A program made the position numbers and the translations under genes. Below, in pieces: positions 62,169-64,000 of a DNA stretch of 64,000 nucleotides. The notes under the pieces were generated by a model. The model searched no databases and was not told where the DNA came from. It worked only from the letters and a program-made list of their open reading frames with translations. Source of the DNA: CAWKDC01 sp044445605 (lineage in GTDB: Bacteria; Pseudomonadota; Gammaproteobacteria; JABCZS01); NCBI GenBank assembly GCA_044445605.1, contig JBIOEA010000007.1, positions 1 through 64,000 of the forward strand. The letters are read 5' to 3'. Position 1 is the stretch's first letter. Each line of letters begins with the position of its first letter.

Positions 62169-62712
62169 TATTTTGTACCTCCTTATCCATGTACAAAAAC
62201 TTGACTGGCAAACGATTGGGCAAAGTCAGGGTGTAATCCTTTTTTGCGATAAATCCGTGCCTTGTGTAAAATGAAATGCCTGGGACAGTAGCCATTAACT
62301 CTAATGTTGTGAAACCAGCTTTTCTAGCTTCTTGTTCACAATGTTGCAATAAAATAGTGGCTAATCCTTGACGCGCAAAATCAGGATGAATAAAAAAGGC
62401 TCTGATTTTGGCGGGATCTTTTGCTGGGTCAAGAAATCCCGGCACACGTGAGCTTGATTGATCGCCTCCAAATAATGTGTTACGTAGACTGTAGCCACCG
62501 CATCCTGCAATGATATTGTCCAGCTCAATCACGAAATATGTTTTATCGATGATCAGTTCTTTGTCGACCCCAAAAACATATTGATTTAAACCTTCAATTT
62601 CTTTTGACGTATAATAATTCTCGCTCAGCTTGAGCGCTGAAAGATGGATTAACCTGTTGAGAATGTCCACCTCATCGAGGCGTGCATGTCGGATGTTAAA
62701 ATTTGGCATCAT
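62152..62712 (-). CDS. GNAT-family N-acetyltransferase, 186 aa
   Basis: Carries the acetyl-CoA motif RAFFIHPDFARQGLATILLQHCEQEARKAG (spanning about 125-155), then FTTLELMATVPGISFYTRHGF. An internal VIELDNIIAGCGGYSLR matches strand 4. GGAG precedes the ATG. The substrate is unknown. It follows the LuxR-type gene on the same strand after 63 bases and may be controlled by it. Confidence 0.88.
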   Translation of the reverse strand: MMPNFNIRHARLDEVDILNRLIHLSALKLSENYYTSKEIEGLNQYVFGVDKELIIDKTYFVIELDNIIAGCGGYSLRNTLFGGDQSSSRVPGFLDPAKDPAKIRAFFIHPDFARQGLATILLQHCEQEARKAGFTTLELMATVPGISFYTRHGFIAKKDYTLTLPNRLPVKFLYMDKEVQNNANIK

Positions 62713-62775
62713 CTAAACTCCACTGGCTGGTGCTTAAATAATAGCATGTATACGAAGAAGAGAAATAGGGTGAAA

Positions 62776-63306
62776 TCACCCTATAAGGGGATTGGTTAAC
62801 CCGCGCGCAATGGCTTGCATGATTAATTCGCTTCGTGATTTACAATTCAACTTTATTTTGATCGCATTTAAATAATGCTCAACCGTACGTGGCGATAAGC
62901 CTAAGATTTTTGCAATCTGTTTGATGCTGGAGCCTAAAGCAAGTTCTTTGAGGCAAGCAGTTTGCTGCGGTGTGAGCGGGATAAACGTATTGTTTTCAAC
63001 GGGAAAGGACATGCCTAAAATGCCAATAATTTTACCGTGATGGCCGAGGAGGGGGGATTTGAAGCAACGTCTTATGTGCTGCTTTCCTTTGATGATGGGA
63101 TGCTCAATAAAAACATGAGTAGTGCTGGTTTTAATGACCTTCGCATCATTCTCCATAATCTGCGACGCGGTGTGAGCCCACGGTAATGCTAGGTCGTTTT
63201 TGCCGATAATATCATTTATCTTGTTGATCAGCGCAAAGTCCATGAACTCGTGATTGGCTGATAAATATATTCCATTGATATCTTTGCTGTAACAGTTGAC
63301 CATCAT
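62776..63306 (-). CDS. LuxR-type regulator with PAS-like sensor, 176 aa
   Basis: C-terminal LuxR helix-turn-helix from about residue 112: LTPQQTACLKELALGSS, IKQIAKILGLSPRTVEHYLNAIKIKL. The N-terminal ~105 residues look like a PAS fold (GIYLSANHEFMDFALIN; HGKIIGILGMSF). It lacks the acyl-homoserine-lactone domain, so it is not a classical quorum sensor. The likely targets include the acetyltransferase and unknown gene after it. A second start one codon in is equally possible. Confidence 0.88.
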   Translation of the reverse strand: MMVNCYSKDINGIYLSANHEFMDFALINKINDIIGKNDLALPWAHTASQIMENDAKVIKTSTTHVFIEHPIIKGKQHIRRCFKSPLLGHHGKIIGILGMSFPVENNTFIPLTPQQTACLKELALGSSIKQIAKILGLSPRTVEHYLNAIKIKLNCKSRSELIMQAIARGLTNPLIG

Positions 63307-63747
63307 AGCTCCCGGTAAGTATTTAGGCTGTCTGAGTTGCTCTCAACTCCGACTGGTACTTGTGAAAAAATAAAATTTCTGTTCTTTCTCGCGCGTTAAT
63401 TCGGGTTCTTTAGTCACACTTATCCGAAATGGTGCACCGGTTGAATTCGCCTGCACTTATGGAAGGCCAAGCTGCATCTTTTCCGGGGAAAAGTATGGGT
63501 AACAGTTCCATGAATTTCATATGAAGTACTCCTAATCGACACTTCTGCACAATAATTGATGCAGCTTCCGTAGCGTAAGCTACCTGTGGGCAAGTCTTTA
63601 ATAACCTTGCCAGCATATCGTAAGATCGTCCAAAGAGTCAATAATGACAGTTTGGATTTTAGTAGCCCTCAGGACCACAATATACGCCTTCCAACCCGAT
63701 CAGGCTATTGAAAAAGGATGGGGGCGTGATAATGGGCTTGTAGGATG
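63307..63747. other. Gene-free region of about 440 bases
   Basis: Two minus-strand frames overlap here in different phases (63410-63616 and 63420-63641), but neither has a convincing ribosome site or recognisable product. The base composition is coding-like, so it may be decayed gene or repeat DNA. No tRNA, hairpin terminator or promoter is clear. Confidence 0.4.
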
Positions 63748-64000
63748 TTAATCACCGCACAATCTATCGCTGATAAACCTATTTAGGCTGACATTTGCTT
63801 CGGCAGCTTTGATGGCTAAAAGGCGATGCCTGTCGGGTGGGATACGAACTTGAAATTTTCCGCTGTAGCGTTTTTCTACAATAGGTTGTGGGATGGGCTC
63901 TTGATTGGTTTTCATGTCTTCAACAATATCGTCAATTAATTTAATGATACCCTTAAGGGCGGCCGATTGTGTTTTGGCCAAATGCGAAAGACTGGGAAAT
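63748..64000 (-). CDS. HicB-like antitoxin, 5' part cut by the window edge
   Basis: The visible C-terminal part has the ribbon-helix-helix of HicB-type antitoxins: YSGKFQVRIPPDRHRLLAIK, then ANVSLNRFISDRL. The reading frame stays open to base 64000, so the start is outside the window; an internal TTG at 63981 is unlikely to be the true one. HicB partners usually lie next to hicA, a short RNA-cleaving toxin. None follows on this side, so a toxin would have to lie beyond the edge, or the gene is an orphan. Confidence 0.75.
   Translation of the reverse strand, partial: FPSLSHLAKTQSAALKGIIKLIDDIVEDMKTNQEPIPQPIVEKRYSGKFQVRIPPDRHRLLAIKAAEANVSLNRFISDRLCGD

Noticed and set aside
1..64000. CRISPR arrays, tRNA and rRNA genes
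   Set aside because: No evenly spaced direct repeats, cloverleaf-like segments or rRNA sequence were seen on reading the spacers.

Overview
The window reads as a chromosomal segment of a gammaproteobacterium. Its conserved blocks are leuS-lptE-holA-rsfS-rlmH-mrdA-rodA-mltB, dapA-bamC-purC and ispB/rplU-rpmA-obg. Between them lie genes with ankyrin repeats, leucine-rich repeats and isolated membrane segments, plus an orphan OmpR/PmrA-like regulator. That mix resembles the Legionellales (Coxiella, Legionella, Berkiella-like host-associated lineages). The lineage and any effector role are inferences; no secretion machinery is in view.

Layout. Bases 309-9321 (minus) hold a tight cell-wall, translation and LPS-transport operon; nadD is absent from its usual place. 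Bases 10180-15905 (minus) hold an overlapping six-gene shikimate operon, aroA-aroQ-aroE-aroG-aroB-aroC, without aroK. Bases 16047-26007 are accessory: a proline-linker membrane protein, oligopeptidase B, an AlbA_2/Schlafen regulator, two near-duplicate ankyrin genes around a paralogue of the membrane protein, and a leucine-rich-repeat gene. At 26101-28053 a second AlbA_2 gene sits between two copies of the first ~144 bases of an addB-like gene; intact addB and addA follow. Then come a 5'-nucleotidase, an alkyl-sulfatase-like enzyme, a large unknown protein, a flavin oxidase with an outer-membrane-channel-like partner, rarA, pssA, the response regulator, phoH, dapA, a shortened bamC, purC, a periplasmic cyclophilin and a WaaP-like kinase. 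Bases 49800-54405 carry an unknown gene, a nucleoside hydrolase, ispB and rplU-rpmA-obg. The last 10 kb is accessory: a CxxCH protein, two acetyltransferases, a TfoX-like protein, unknown genes, a LuxR-type regulator and a HicB-like antitoxin cut by the window edge.

Mobile DNA. A group II intron with its reverse transcriptase lies inside a roughly 424-base near-palindromic element bounded by 62-base inverted repeats (59201-61531). A related repeat occurs at 24858-25010. The most unusual structure is the AlbA_2 module at 26101-28053: its insertion broke addB at codon 35, and a second copy of the addB promoter and 5' end restores the gene. Two AlbA_2 genes, the addAB pair and the repeat-protein genes between them make 19-34 kb the best candidate for a little-described accessory or defence-related system.
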